This document shows, piece by piece, positions 21,630-31,739 of a stretch of DNA of 64,000 nt (its first letter is position 1; every line of letters begins with the position of its first letter). The position numbers and the translations under genes are program-made. The notes under the pieces were generated by a model, which was not told where the DNA came from, made no database searches, and saw only the letters and a program-made list of their open reading frames with translations. Origin of the DNA: Cycas panzhihuaensis (lineage: Eukaryota; Cycadophyta); the NCBI GenBank assembly GCA_023213395.1, contig CM041465.1, positions 15,190,001-15,254,000 of the forward strand, written 5' to 3'.

Positions 21630-22167
21630 GGGTGAGAAAAGAAAGTATCCCAGTGGAATGAATTTGTAATAGAGACAAGGATAAAGAAAAAGAGGCTCGT
21701 ATGGCTAGTAATGATGGTCGTGAAGGGTAGGAGGGCCTAATAATGAGGCTACCTGATGGTGGAGTGGTTTATCCCATTAACGAGAAAGGACAAGCGGCGA
21801 AAGGGACCCTCTAGGGCACTAAAGGTCGCTTAAGGAAGTGAAAAGCGATCTCGAATGGAGGGAGCACTCCCTTTGGAGGCCCCAGAGATACGAATGGGCT
21901 ACAAAAATGGGTCTAAGATGGCAACACGAGCCAAATGAGTATAAACTCGGGCATGTATAGGAACATTATATAAAATTAGATAGTAGGGCCCTGGCAGAAA
22001 TGCATCGGCGAGGCGCCATAAATGCACCTGAAAGAATGAGCGAAATGAAGGCTATGTAAGTGAAAGGGGAAATAGGGCCAGAAGGCAATGGTGATCAGGG
22101 ATGAGGGATGGCCTCAAGGGCTATCTTGAAAGAAAAAATGGAGAAAGTGTCCATTAGGACCCTCGCC
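21630..22167. other. Gypsy I, interval between distal RNase H and antisense promoter
   Basis: Separates two divergently oriented genes: the distal RNase H (leftward) and the antisense gene (rightward). Homologous to 47615-48140 of gypsy II. On the - strand a pyrimidine-rich tract precedes the RNase H ATG, so a splice acceptor is conceivable. No other coding sequence. Confidence 0.55.
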
Positions 22168-22174
22168 TATATAA
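22168..22174 (+). promoter_or_regulatory. TATA box of the antisense gene, gypsy I
   Basis: TATATAA within CCTCGCCTATATAAGGAAA. The identical 19-base context occurs on the - strand of gypsy II (47614-47608), although much of the surrounding sequence has diverged. It lies 160 bp upstream of the first shared in-frame ATG (22334). Confidence 0.75.
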
Positions 22175-22333
22175 GGAAACTCGATAAAAATGGGATTCAT
22201 TTTCACGGGCTTACGAATAAATCAAAGTCCTTCCCTTACACAGTGGAGTGCCACCCAACTTTGGAGACATGTAGAGGAGGATCTGACTGTTGGATTGAGA
22301 CAAGGAGACAACCATTGAGACCGAAGCGATGAG

Positions 22334-22357
22334 ATGGCGATGGTGAGATCTAATCTA
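22334..22357 (+). pseudogene. Antisense gene exon 1, gypsy I
   Basis: Eight codons, MAMVRSNL, ending at a consensus donor (CTA before GTGAGT at 22358). Gypsy II has MAMGRPDP in the same place, with the donor decayed to ATGAGT. Reading continues in frame into exon 2 at 22841, since 24 bases give phase 0. The start and splice are inferred from conservation and not from transcript data; translation beyond the donor runs on as SGSSKPNPI, which is also partly shared with II. Confidence 0.5.
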
Positions 22358-22840
22358 GTGAGTGGATCATCTAAACCTAACCCCATCTTGTGGTTTGGAA
22401 TTTATTACTTTTTATGTCTTTTTAGTGTAGTTTTGGGCCTCTTAAATGTAAGAAGTGATCTCTCGGAGTCCAAATTAGATCGAGAGAGAGGTGGGACCAG
22501 GGCATTAGGTAGCCTCGGCCCCGGGGAGCCTGAGAGTGGCTCACCTAGGCAAAAATTTAAGATTTTTTAGGTGGAAACCCCTCCCTTGGGGGGTTGACGT
22601 TTGCATCACGGCAAAGATCGCGGTGTCGTGATCTTTGTTGCAGGGCCCTGATTGCCACGGGACCGAGGCCAAACTCCGTGGTACCACGAAGTTTAGTGTG
22701 GTACAAAGGTGGACCTAGTAAAAAATAAAGAAGGGGCCCTAAGGACACTCAAATCTCAACCAAATAAGGATGAGGGATGGTCTAGAGGGTAGAGAGCTGA
22801 GTATGAGTGAGGTTATGACTTGTTTCAGGATGTTTTACAG
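22358..22840 (+). other. Inferred intron 1 of antisense gene, gypsy I
   Basis: 483 bp from GTGAGT to TGTTTTACAG. It contains the GGTACC-rich cassette at 22590-22720, which resembles a motif in both gypsy LTR families. No frame is conserved with gypsy II inside it. Confidence 0.5.
22590..22720 (+). promoter_or_regulatory. GGTACC-rich cassette in antisense intron, gypsy I
   Basis: CG-rich island in AT-rich surroundings with GCGGTGTCGTG, GTGGTACCACG, AAGTTTAGTGTGGTAC and a downstream AAAAAATAAA. Comparable strings occur in gypsy II intron 1 (47060-47200) and in the U3 parts of the I and II LTRs. Confidence 0.5.
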
Positions 22841-24045
22841 GCGGTGATTGCAGTGGATAACCACAAGAACATCGATATGGCAATGTTGAGCTGTATTGAG
22901 ATGATGTCCCATGAGGACAGGTAAACTTTGGCTAGGTGTGGCCTACTGAAGGTCATAAGGACTCCACAGTATACATCAGACCAGAGGCTCCTGGTAGACA
23001 TCGTCTCACACTAGGACAGACGGAGATATGTGTTCCATCTTCCCCAAGTAGAAGACATGATAGTCACACCAGGGGATATCAGGAGGATATTGGGAGTGCC
23101 AGTGACTAGGAGGCCAACATCACTAGGGGCATTGCCTAGCAATGAGGTAGCATATAGGGAGGTAGCCACGTTCTTCACGAGCTCAAATAGATAGGAGAGG
23201 AGAGGTATCCCATTATAGAGTATGGTTATGTCGGGAGTTCCTCGTGTAAGGAAACTGATCACGCTATGCATTATGTTCTGGATATCCTGGAAATAAAACT
23301 ATTAAGACATCCCCAGCAGATGGATGGATGTTGTATAGAGATGCGAGGCTAGGGAGAGACTTGACTAGGCTACCCTTATAGAGGCAAACTTAATCACCCA
23401 GCTAGATGTTATCTAGGTGGCAGGGAAGGGCGGCTTATCATACAACACCCTGCTACAGTGTTGGTTCTTCGATCACTTCAGAGCGATGGCACTAGCAGGG
23501 GGACCACACCCCATTTCAGAGTGGGCTCCCATGGTACACAAGTGGAACCGAGGACCATGTACATGTTTGTCGCTCAGTGGAGGCTACATCACTGGACCTC
23601 CTTACCATGGTAGATTACATACCAGATCTATATCGAGTGGTGAGGTGGGACAATGATGACGAGGCAGGCAGAGCAGAGGTTGCCCTAGGAGATAGTGGAG
23701 ATGGAGGAGATGGCAGCGATGAGACTGGCCTATCAAGAGCTATAGGAGGAGGTGCAGGTCTATCAGGGACCGCAAGAGGAGAGGCAGGTCCATCAAGGAC
23801 TAGAGGAGGAGAGGCAGGCCCTTCAGGAGCTGCGAAGGAGAGTAGGGGTCCAGTGATACGAGCCCAGAGACTACAGATAGTCAGGAGATCTGGGGAGGCA
23901 GCGACACCAACAGAGGAGAGGAGAGATGCCTTAATAGCTGAGTTCGTTGTCAAGGAGGTACCAGAGGAGGAGGAGGTACCTGTAGCTGGTGGAGTGCCCG
24001 GGGTAGAGGCCATCATCCAAGTCGAGGAGAGGGTGGCTACACCAG
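22841..24045 (+). pseudogene. Antisense gene exon 2 (plant mobile domain-like), gypsy I
   Basis: Starts AVIAVDNHKNIDMAMLSCIEMMSHEDR, then QRLLVDIVSH.DRRRYVFHLPQVEDMIVTPGDIRRILGVPV, LGALPSNEVAYREVATFFTSSNR.ERRGI, VRKLITLCIMFWIS and GGLSYNTLLQCWFFDHFRAMALAGGPHPISEWAPMVHKW. The FHLP...ITxGDIxxILGVPV block has the layout of the plant mobile domain (FHLP-GEMTVTLEDVxxLLGLPVxG). A frameshift near 23540-23590 leads into an acidic, Gly/Ala/Pro/Ser repeat region (RGEAGPS units, 30-bp DNA repeats, 23730-23830) and RIVRR. Ends at donor CAG/GTGAGA. Confidence 0.7.
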
Positions 24046-24159
24046 GTGAGACACTACCTTCTCCTATCATCTTTCCATCGTCAGATGTCTATATGCTATT
24101 TGATTTTGGTTTGGCATGTGTATGGACATGTACTGACATGTGACATGTTAGATTTATAG
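24046..24159 (+). other. Intron 2 of antisense gene, gypsy I
   Basis: 114 bp, GTGAGACAC to GATTTATAG. Gypsy II has a 111-bp intron at the same phase-1 position (45717-45607). Intron sequence differs between families while flanking exons align. Confidence 0.72.
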
Positions 24160-24763
24160 GCATGGAAGAGATTTAGAGGTTGGTGGAGGCAGTAGTCCAG
24201 GAGATGTTCCCATGGGCCTACGTGTAGGGGCAACCTCCCATCGAGGTAGGAGACGAGCCTAGATCAACAGGTGCCTACACGACAACATTTGCCCCGTTGG
24301 TGAGGGTGAGAAACGTCTGGATAGTGGAGTCCTAGGAGTATGAAGCACATGTGGGATGCCTACAGACGGAGTTGGATGAGACCCAGGTAGAGAGAGATGT
24401 TCTATGAGGTCAAGTACAGGTGCTGGAGGCCCTAGCAGGAGCATGAGGGGATGTCAAGATCGCATATGGATGGTAGTGATAGAGGAGCATCTCTGAGGGA
24501 TGGAGGAGAGGCTCCAAGGAGTAGAGAGAGTGTGGGATCTTATCTAGGCAGGATACAATCAACTAGTAAACGAGGTGGCATTGAGGTCATTGCAGAGCAA
24601 GACTCTTACCCACATAGTTGCGACAACCCCGAGGAGGCTACGAGATGAGGGGAGCGAGGCAGGGAGCTCCCAGAGACTGAAGAGGAGCCTAAGAGGTATG
24701 TGGTCCCCAGGAGAGGGATCACATAGGCCAGGAGATGACACCCTAGGGGTGGGGCAGTAGTGG
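24160..24763 (+). pseudogene. Antisense gene exon 3 (coiled-coil), gypsy I
   Basis: Spliced reading gives GMEEI.RLVEAVVQEMFPWAYV.GQPPIEVGDEPRSTGAYTTTFAPLVRVRNVWIVES.EYEAHVGCLQTELDETQVERDVL.GQVQVLEALAGA, aligned with gypsy II exon 3. The ELDETQVERDVL..QVQVLEAL segment has coiled-coil heptad character. A frameshift precedes the conserved tail GMWSPGEGSHRPGDDTLGVGQ (stop near 24763). Stops at Trp, Arg and Gln positions show decay. Confidence 0.65.
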
Positions 24764-25495
24764 AGTAGAGTAGGAGTTTTGATTTAATGAGTGGAAAGCA
24801 CAGACCTCTAGGGAGTCTCCATATATTGCCACATGATTGTACTCCTCCCTGCAAGGATTTTGGCTCCCCACAGATGATGTACCATACCATTTGTATGATA
24901 TGACATATGATGATTATTTTATGTATATAAACAGGACGATTGATACCCCATTTGATGCATGATGATGTGTATAATGACATGTGATAGATGATGTATGTTT
25001 ATATTTCCATGTTTGTGTATGTATGTGTATGAGGGTACACAGATGCATGAGGATATGGTTGATAATATTTTGAGTTGATTATTATATGACTTTGTGCTAT
25101 GATATTTGTTTGATTTATACATACTTCCTCTCATGTAGGGCCATATTCCTAGCAGGGGCATGCACGATCACCATGAGTAGCGATGATAGAGGCACATGAG
25201 GCTAGGAGATAGGGTGGCACACATGTCCACATAGGAGCATAGTGGAATATGCAAAGGAAGAGCCAATGACAAGGGAGTAACGACACTCCAACATGTTGCC
25301 CTAATTAGGGAATATACCCAAGTAGGAGGACAAGGTCCCCAGAGGAAGGGGAACAAGGGGGTTCCGTGGGAGGAACTTGAAAGGAACAAGAAATCCACCC
25401 TAAGTCGCCATCCCGCTTGTGCCTAGGAGGAATAGGAACACGCTTAGGATAGTAGTTTAGGCTCATTTTGGAGCACAGAAAAGACAATAAAGAGA
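24764..25495. other. Gypsy I, convergent interval between pol and antisense gene ends
   Basis: Both the sense pol frame (ending 25496 on -) and the antisense gene (ending about 24763 on +) point into this interval, so both 3' ends must be formed here or transcripts overlap. AT-rich with TATGTATG-type strings at 25010-25040. No ORF with resemblance to gypsy II. Confidence 0.6.
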
Positions 25496-26720
25496 TCATG
25501 CATAGAATTTTTTGAGGAATTTCCTATTAACAACTTTCTTGAATTCAAGGTCCTCCAGGGTGGCAATCCTATAGGCATTGTTATCAAGACTCTTGAGAAG
25601 GATAAAGGGACCAACCTATTTAGGTCTGAATTTGGTCAAGCGGTCGTGGAGATATTCCAGCTTGAGGACTTGGTCACTGAGATACAAAGGATGAGAACAA
25701 AGGTGTTTATCATAAGTCCTTTGTGAGTAAGCTTTGGATGCAAGGTTCAGCTGGTAAGTAGCTAAATGTCTCTCATCCAAAGCCTCAAGATCTAAGAGGC
25801 GAGCTTGACGAATAGACTCCTCATCAATAAGACCTCAAAGAGAAACTCGTAGAGAGGGGATCTACACTTCTAATGGGAGTACCACCTTGATCCTGTAGAC
25901 TAGGGAGAATGGAGTCATTCATGTAGCTATGTAGATAGAGGTACGATAGGCCCATAAGATGAAAGGGAGCTAGAGGTGCCAATCTCTTTGAGATTGGGCA
26001 GCGATTTTCTTCATAATGTTGAAGAGAGTTTTATTGAATGATTCAACTTGACCATTTGCCTGGGGGTAATAAGGAGAAGAGGTTTTGTGAGAGATTTTGA
26101 ATCTCTTACAAAGTTCATCCATCTCCTTGTTACAAAAAAGAGTTTCGTTATCGGTGATTAAGATGTTGAGAATCCCAAAGCAGGAAATGATATACTGGTA
26201 GATGAAAGTGGCTATCATCTTGACAGGGATAGTGATCAAAGGGATGGCCTCTACCCATTTCATGAAGTACTCCATGGCAGTCAAGATAAACTTGTGCTAC
26301 GACGAAGAGGGCAGTGATATGCCCCTGATGAGGTCTAAACCCCATTGGGCGAAGGGCCATGGAGATACGATGGGATGAAGAGCCTTAGAGGGCACATGGG
26401 AAATGTTGGCGTGCTCTTGGCATCACTGACTTCTCGAGGTATAGGCATGGGCATTCTTGAAGAGGGACGGCCAATAATAGCCCATACAAAGGATCCTCTG
26501 GGCTATGGATTGGCCCCCACAAATGCCATGGTGGCATTCGTAGAGTATTTGGTCCACTTCATCAGGAGTAACACAATGGAGGAGGATCCTGTCAAAGTAT
26601 CTCTTATACAATACTTCATCCATAAGGAAGTATTACCTAGTGGTGGTCTGAATGCATGACCTAATCTTATTACTGGCTTCTAGGTAGTACTACTACTGGG
26701 TAAGGTACTGCACGACATCA
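25496..26720 (-). pseudogene. Gypsy I integrase
   Basis: Ends KFLKKFYA-stop at 25496-25498, exactly as in II. N-terminal zinc finger MDEVLYKRYFDRILLHCVTPDEVDQILYECHHGICGG...MGYYWPSLFKNAHAYTSRSQ.CQEHAN has lost one Cys of CQQC. Core: WGLDLIRGISLP, ILITDNETLFCNKEMDELCKRF (Gly after TDN changed to Glu), and YYPQANGQVESFNKTLFNIMKKIAAQSQRDWHL with the catalytic Glu. Then LEYLHDRLTKFRPK.VGPFILLKSLDNNAYRIATLE. Several stops; DDE residues themselves are present. Confidence 0.9.
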
Positions 26721-27270
26721 CCATACCACTCACTATCAATGAGTAGATGGGAAGGAGTGCTCTGAATAGTCAAGATAGACTCATCAGGGAGAGAGTCATC
26801 AATGGGAGCATCGAGTGAGTTAGGGATGGGGGCATCTGTAAGTTGTTTTGCCACTACCATCCCTTTTTTTGATTTCCTGCTAATGATTTGGAGATCGAAT
26901 TCCTGAAGGAGGATAGCCTAGCGACCAGTCCTATGTGTCAGGTTGGAATGGGCAAGTAAATAAAGTAAGGGATCAGATTGAACAATCACCTTGGTAGTGT
27001 TTCTAAGTAAGTGGTGCCTAAACTTCTTGGTTGCATGGACCAAGGAGAGGCATTCCTTCTTGGCTGGAGAGTAGTTAAGTTTAGCAGCCATGAGGGTACG
27101 ACTAATGAAGTAAATGGCTTTCTCAGTTCTTAAATCATCCTCTTAGGCCAGCATGGTGCCCAAGGACTCATCGATCGCTAAGGTATACAGAGTGAAAGGC
27201 CTATCAAAGTGAGGGAGCGATAATGTTGGAGTGGAATTGAGGGCTTCCTTAAGTCCTTCGAAAGCTTGTT
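26721..27270 (-). pseudogene. Gypsy I RT-linked RNase H and connection
   Basis: PHFDRPFTLYTLAIDESLGTMLA (first acid region, DES where many gypsy elements have DAS), then after a stop KAIYFISRTLMAAKLNYSPAKKECLSLVHATKKFRHHLL and KVIVQSDPLLYLLAHSNLTHRTGR.AILLQEFDLQII. Tat-type elements carry this domain and a second RNase H. Stops interrupt it. The rest up to integrase is a poorly conserved linker. Confidence 0.85.
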
Positions 27271-27775
27271 GGGCCTTAACCGACCAAATAAACAGGGCTC
27301 CCTTCTTTAATAGGTTAGTAAGAGGTTTGGCATTCATGATGAAGTTCACCGAAAAATTCCTAAGGAATCTGAGCCTACCCAAAAATGACTTAATCTGTCT
27401 TTGAGTTTTAGGCGGTGGTATGTCAAGGATTATCTTGACTTTATCAGGGTTGATTTGAATCCCTTGTTTCAACATAAGGAAACCAAGAAGTTTACCAAAA
27501 GTGATGGCAAACATGCATTTGAGTAGATTGAGGCTTACGTGGTATTCACGACATCGTGTGAGGATGGCTTATAAATCCGAAGGGTGATGGGCTCTAACGC
27601 GCAAGAGACCCATCATATTGTCCATAAAGACCTCCAACATTTTGTTGATAAGGTCATGGAAAATGAAGTGCATTGCCCTTTGATAAATGGAGCCTGTATT
27701 CTTCAATTTGAAGGCATCATTTTATAGGCGAAGGTACCCCATGGGGTAGTGAATGAAGAGGGGCAAGGTCAACGG
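27271..27775 (-). pseudogene. Gypsy I reverse transcriptase, 3' half only
   Basis: Readable from the PMGYLRL region onward, with AMHFIFHDLINKMLEVFMDNMMG (FMDD changed to FMDN), SLNLLKCMFAITFGKLLGFLMLKQGIQINPDKVKIILDIPPPKTQRQIKSFLGRLRFLRNFSVNF and PLTNLLKKGALFIWSVKAQQAFEGLKEAL. Compared with II, about 555 bp (II 41515-42070) are missing at about 27755, which joins the spacer VDLAPLH to PWGTF and removes the fingers and first palm motif. RT is therefore dead twice over. Confidence 0.88.
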
Positions 27776-28550
27776 GAGGAGATGGAACAAGAGATGGGAT
27801 TGGGTCGGCAAGGGTGGACCCAATCGCTAAGACCTTCTGGTGGCCAAGTCTATAGGGACCAGAAGGAAGGTTAGGCATGGAGCCCGCTAAGTGCTCAAGT
27901 AGAGCCTCATTGTCCTCGAAGTAATCCATCCCGTGGATGACCTTACTTCGAATAGACGAGGTACAATAGGAAGTGGGAGTAATGGGACCACGATGGTCAG
28001 TAGGCTGCCCAACATCCTCAAGAGACTCTATGGAGGAGTCAGGAAAGGGCCCCTCGTAAGGGGAAAAAGGAAGTTCCCTGGATTCATCACCCGCAAGGGA
28101 TGATGAAAGGGAAGACTTAAGGATCGGTGGATCAATGTGAGCAATAACATGTGATACAAGGGGGTGATCGGTCTCTCCAATAAGAGAGGTTCTAGGTTAG
28201 GACCTAGAGCAAGGAGAGTATCACCTACTAGTGTGAAGAAGGGAAACAGGGTGAGGAAGGTCCTTGTCTTCACCATTGGACTTATCGTCACTAAATATGA
28301 CAAGGTATCCATAACTGCCAACACTAATAGGAGAAAAACGGGTAAGGTTTGAAGAAGAAGATGCATGATCTCCTTCTAAATGAGACGAATCATGAATGCT
28401 AATAGAATAAGTAGAGGCATAGCTGGAAGGACACTTGTCGCCCTTCACTCGACCATGGCTCGTTGGGTTAGTTTGACAGGATTGTTTAGTAGGTAGGAGT
28501 TTGCAGGAAATAACCCTCATTCACCTATTATGAACGAACTTGAGTTACCC
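27776..28550 (-). pseudogene. Gypsy I protease-RT spacer
   Basis: MDYFEDNEALLEHLAGSMPNLPSGPYRLGHQKVLAIGSTLADPIPSLVPSPPVDLAPLH (27929-27750) matches gypsy II at 41333-41510. The part nearer protease is Ser/His/Pro-rich (HASSSSNLTRFSPISVGSYG...DDKSNGEDKDLPHPVSLL, 28520-28221). A linker of low conservation; its function is unknown to me. Confidence 0.75.
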
Positions 28551-28990
28551 CTAATGGGTCAAACACACAGCTCCCATTTGATCGAGCCATGGTTGCCCCA
28601 AAAAGAGATTGTAGTTGACGTCTATATCAAGGACTACAATATCAGCGAGGACAGTCTTGTCCTCAAGAGTAAGGGGAATCGAAATGGATCCTAAGGGAGT
28701 CTTCTCGCTACCATCGTAGCCTTGGCATCGCCATGGAATAGGTTCCAAGGCAGAAATGCCAAGCTCTTGTATGACATGCAAGGGCATGGCATTAATAGAA
28801 GAACCATTGTTGACAATGGTCCTTTGCAAAGTGTAATCGGGTGTATCGATATTAATGGTGAAAGAAAAGTTCCATTGGTGCTCCTTTTCACTAGTAGGGG
28901 GAAGATCCTTAGGATCGAAAAAAATGACAAGCTCATGAATTTAGGCAATACCTAAAGTGTGAACGGGCACATCACCCAATCCCAAAGCTT
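28551..28990 (-). pseudogene. Gypsy I protease
   Basis: QRTIVNNGSSINAMPLHVIQELGISALEPIPWRCQGYDGSEKTPLGSISIPLTLEDKTVLADIVVLDIDVNYNLFLGQPWLDQMGAV (28829-28551). The retropepsin motif is NNGSS where gypsy II has DNGSS, so the catalytic Asp codon GAC has become AAC. NYNLFLGQPWL is the usual second conserved block (ILGRPWL type). Confidence 0.9.
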
Positions 28991-31476
28991 CTAAAAGGAG
29001 TGTTCGTTGTTTAGGATAACTTCTCAAGACGTCCATAATGGACATCCTAGTGGCCATGGTATGAAGCTCATCGACAACATAAAAGGTTTGAATCGTAGCG
29101 ACCGGGGAAAATAGGGATAGTCTTAGGAAGCAAAGGAACTTCTGGAAGAGAGGTTTTCAGAAGGGGATCAAGATGTGGGATAGATGAAGAGGCATCGGTT
29201 GCCTCTTTGGTAGATTGAGACTGAGTTAAGGCATATAGAGGGGTGGCCTCAAGCATTTGGATCACCTTCTTTCCCTTGTTCTAAGATCGTGAAGGTGAAG
29301 GGGTACGATGATCAGGGGAACGCGAGGAGGAAGACAAACCCCATGCGCAATTTCCTTTACCATGTGAAGGGCTTGGATTCAGAGATCTTCCCTGGTTCTG
29401 ATTATTCTTTTGTTGAGAGTTGCAATCACGCTCCTCATGCTTGGGGAACAAATCTCTACATATAAGTTGGTCGAGGTTAGGCCTTAAGGCCTATTTGGGA
29501 GATGGGTCGCATTGCAAGGCATCCCTAGGATGTTGAACTTGGCAGTGTGAATTGTCATGGAAGCATTCTCCATGCATAGAGCACCACTTCTTCTCAAATG
29601 AGGAATCAAGTTTCCTCGCTTGAGAGGACTAGGTGTTTCCGCCCTTAGGAGGAGTAGCTTGGGAAGCCTGTTGAATAGGTTTGTTGGATATAGGTGATGA
29701 GGGAGCTTGAAGCTCAAGTTCCTTCATCATACGTTCAAATGAATGTATGGAAGATCTAAGGGGGTCCAAGGTCTTCTCAGTTGAGTGGGAAGAAGACCTA
29801 GTAGGTTGTTGAGTTTTAGTTTCTTTAGTTGGTGGAGGTGCCTCACATCACTATGAGGACTTTAGGGGCTTCTTGAGTCTGACTTAGATCTCAATAGCCT
29901 CAAGTACTAAGCACTTCACTATGGCAGAGTCATATGTGGTTGCCCCCATCTTAAGGACTTCCACATGAACTTTAGGGTGTAGTGCATTAACAAAGATGTC
30001 CCTCTTCAATTCCTCAGGCAAAGTAGCCTTGGTGGAATGGAGGAGGTCATGGAATCGCCGCACAAAGTTATGATTCATCTTATCGTGACCTTGTTTAAGT
30101 GAGAGAAGAGATTTCATTCCGCTTTCAAATGGATGAGCTACATCAAAATAGTTAATGAGCTCATCCACGAGTTATTGGAATGAATAGATGGAGTGAGCGG
30201 GCAGGCGATAGAACCATTTGAGGGCATCGCCTTAAAGAGATTATGGGAACAATTTCATTAGGATATGATCATAGGCCCAATAGTCTATGCATGCCATAGA
30301 AAAACTATGAACATGCTATGCTGGATCCTGCGATGAAGTCTCACGAATTTGGAAACTTCAGGGGGATGAGGCGGTAAGTTGGTCCTTAGCGCCTCAATAG
30401 ACAAGTGTGTCGATTTATAATCCATAAAGGGTTGCACCCTTATCTGGATCATAGGGTCGGCAAAAGACAAGGAAGGTAAAGAGCAAGGAGAGGGTGGGGG
30501 TAGAGGACCCATCCCTCATTGAGAAAATTCCCCTTATTGAAAAGGAGCTTGAGGGTAGGCACCTTGAAAAGGAGTTGGGCCTCCTTGTGAAGGCATGATG
30601 TAAGGTGCTATGCAAGATGGTAGAAACGAGGGGTGAGGGACCAGATTCTGCCCATATAGGCCACCTATGGGTGGCGTGACCCCATATGGGTGTAAAGGGT
30701 CCACCCCATAAACATGAAGATGGTTCCCTTTACCATGCCCCCATGGTTGAGATGTATAGCCTAGAGGTACGTAAAGGGAAGCACCACTAGACTAAGTTTA
30801 AGAGTAGGTGAAAATGGGTCCCATATGGTTAGAGGTAGAGGCATAAACAGGACCCTTAGGTCTAACGAGAAATGTGTGTGCCACGTTTGGTGGTGGCGTA
30901 TTTTCTTGGCTAGGGAGAGGTATTCTAACCCCAAGCTAGGAGAAATACATACCTCAAGTGGTTCCAGAAGAGTTGGGAGCACAAAGAGAAGTAGAGGATG
31001 CAACAGATATCCCTAGGGTAGATGTGAGAACCGGATGGTACGAATGTGATGGGATGAACAGGTTACTTGTTGTAGGTGGGGTAGATGTGGATGAAGAAGA
31101 TGCTTCACCACGTAAGACGTCTTCAAACCATTTAGGATGGGGCTGAAGGTGAGCTACGTGAAAGCATGTGTTAAGGGCTTCAACCACATCGGTCGGAGGG
31201 GTATCCACCCGATCATAAGAAGTAGATAGAACCTCTAACGAAATGGACCCCTCATGATGCTCCTCATAAGAATCACCACCTGGGTGATAGAACTTAAGAG
31301 AAGACGTAATCTCAACTCCGTAAGTGGAGGGATGGATATTAAGTGGGTGTTGTTGATCACCGGGACAAATAGATGGGGTCGTCACCCTCTTGGGTGGACC
31401 CCAGGAAAGAGATAGGAAACTCATGGGTATTAGTGAAATAAGTGTGGTATGTCCAATCGAAAGGGTAACCTTCCAT
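28991..31476 (-). pseudogene. Gypsy I gag
   Basis: ATG at 31476 opens MEGYPFDWTYHTYFTNTHEFPISFLG. The Pro/Ser-rich N-terminal half has SFHPHPKWFEDVLRGEASSSSTSTPP-like blocks (31424-30954). The retrotransposon gag domain reads LIQIRVQPFMDYKSTHLSIEALRTNLPPHPPEVSKF (about 30450) and MDELINYFDVAHPFESGMKSLLSLKQGHDKMNHNFVRRFHDLLHSTKATLPEELKRDIFVNALHPKVHVEVLKMGATTYDSAI (30168-29884). A CxxHxxxxHxxxxC knuckle, WCSMHGECFHDNSHC, is near 29545-29590. The tail has KVIQMLEATPLYALTQSQ. Interrupted by several stops and shifts. Confidence 0.88.
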
Positions 31477-31739
31477 GGTCGAATTAGAATCTGATGATGT
31501 AAGCGAATGATATGAAGGATCTTCTAACAGTGGGGGAAGACCTCATAGGCGACGTGAGAAGCGTCATATACAAGACTCACTAACGTGTTAGAAGAAAAAT
31601 ACAGAGGCAAATGTAAGGTATGTGTTGGGGGCTGCCCAATAAAAGGAACAAAAGGAGAAAGCTACTAAAAGGTAGTAGTACTAACAAGAAGAAAGAAAGA
31701 CTAGCTCCCTTACTGGCAGGTCCCTAGTATGGTGGCCAG
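31477..31739 (-). other. Gypsy I leader and primer site region
   Basis: Next to the LTR the - strand reads CTGGCCACCATACTAGGGAC, then CTGCCAGTAAGGGA. Gypsy II has CTGGCAACCATACTGGGGAA, then CTGCCAGTAAGGGA. It begins with TGG like any primer site but does not fit initiator Met; I cannot assign the tRNA. It also shares GGGCTGCCCAA-type sequence with II. Confidence 0.65.
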
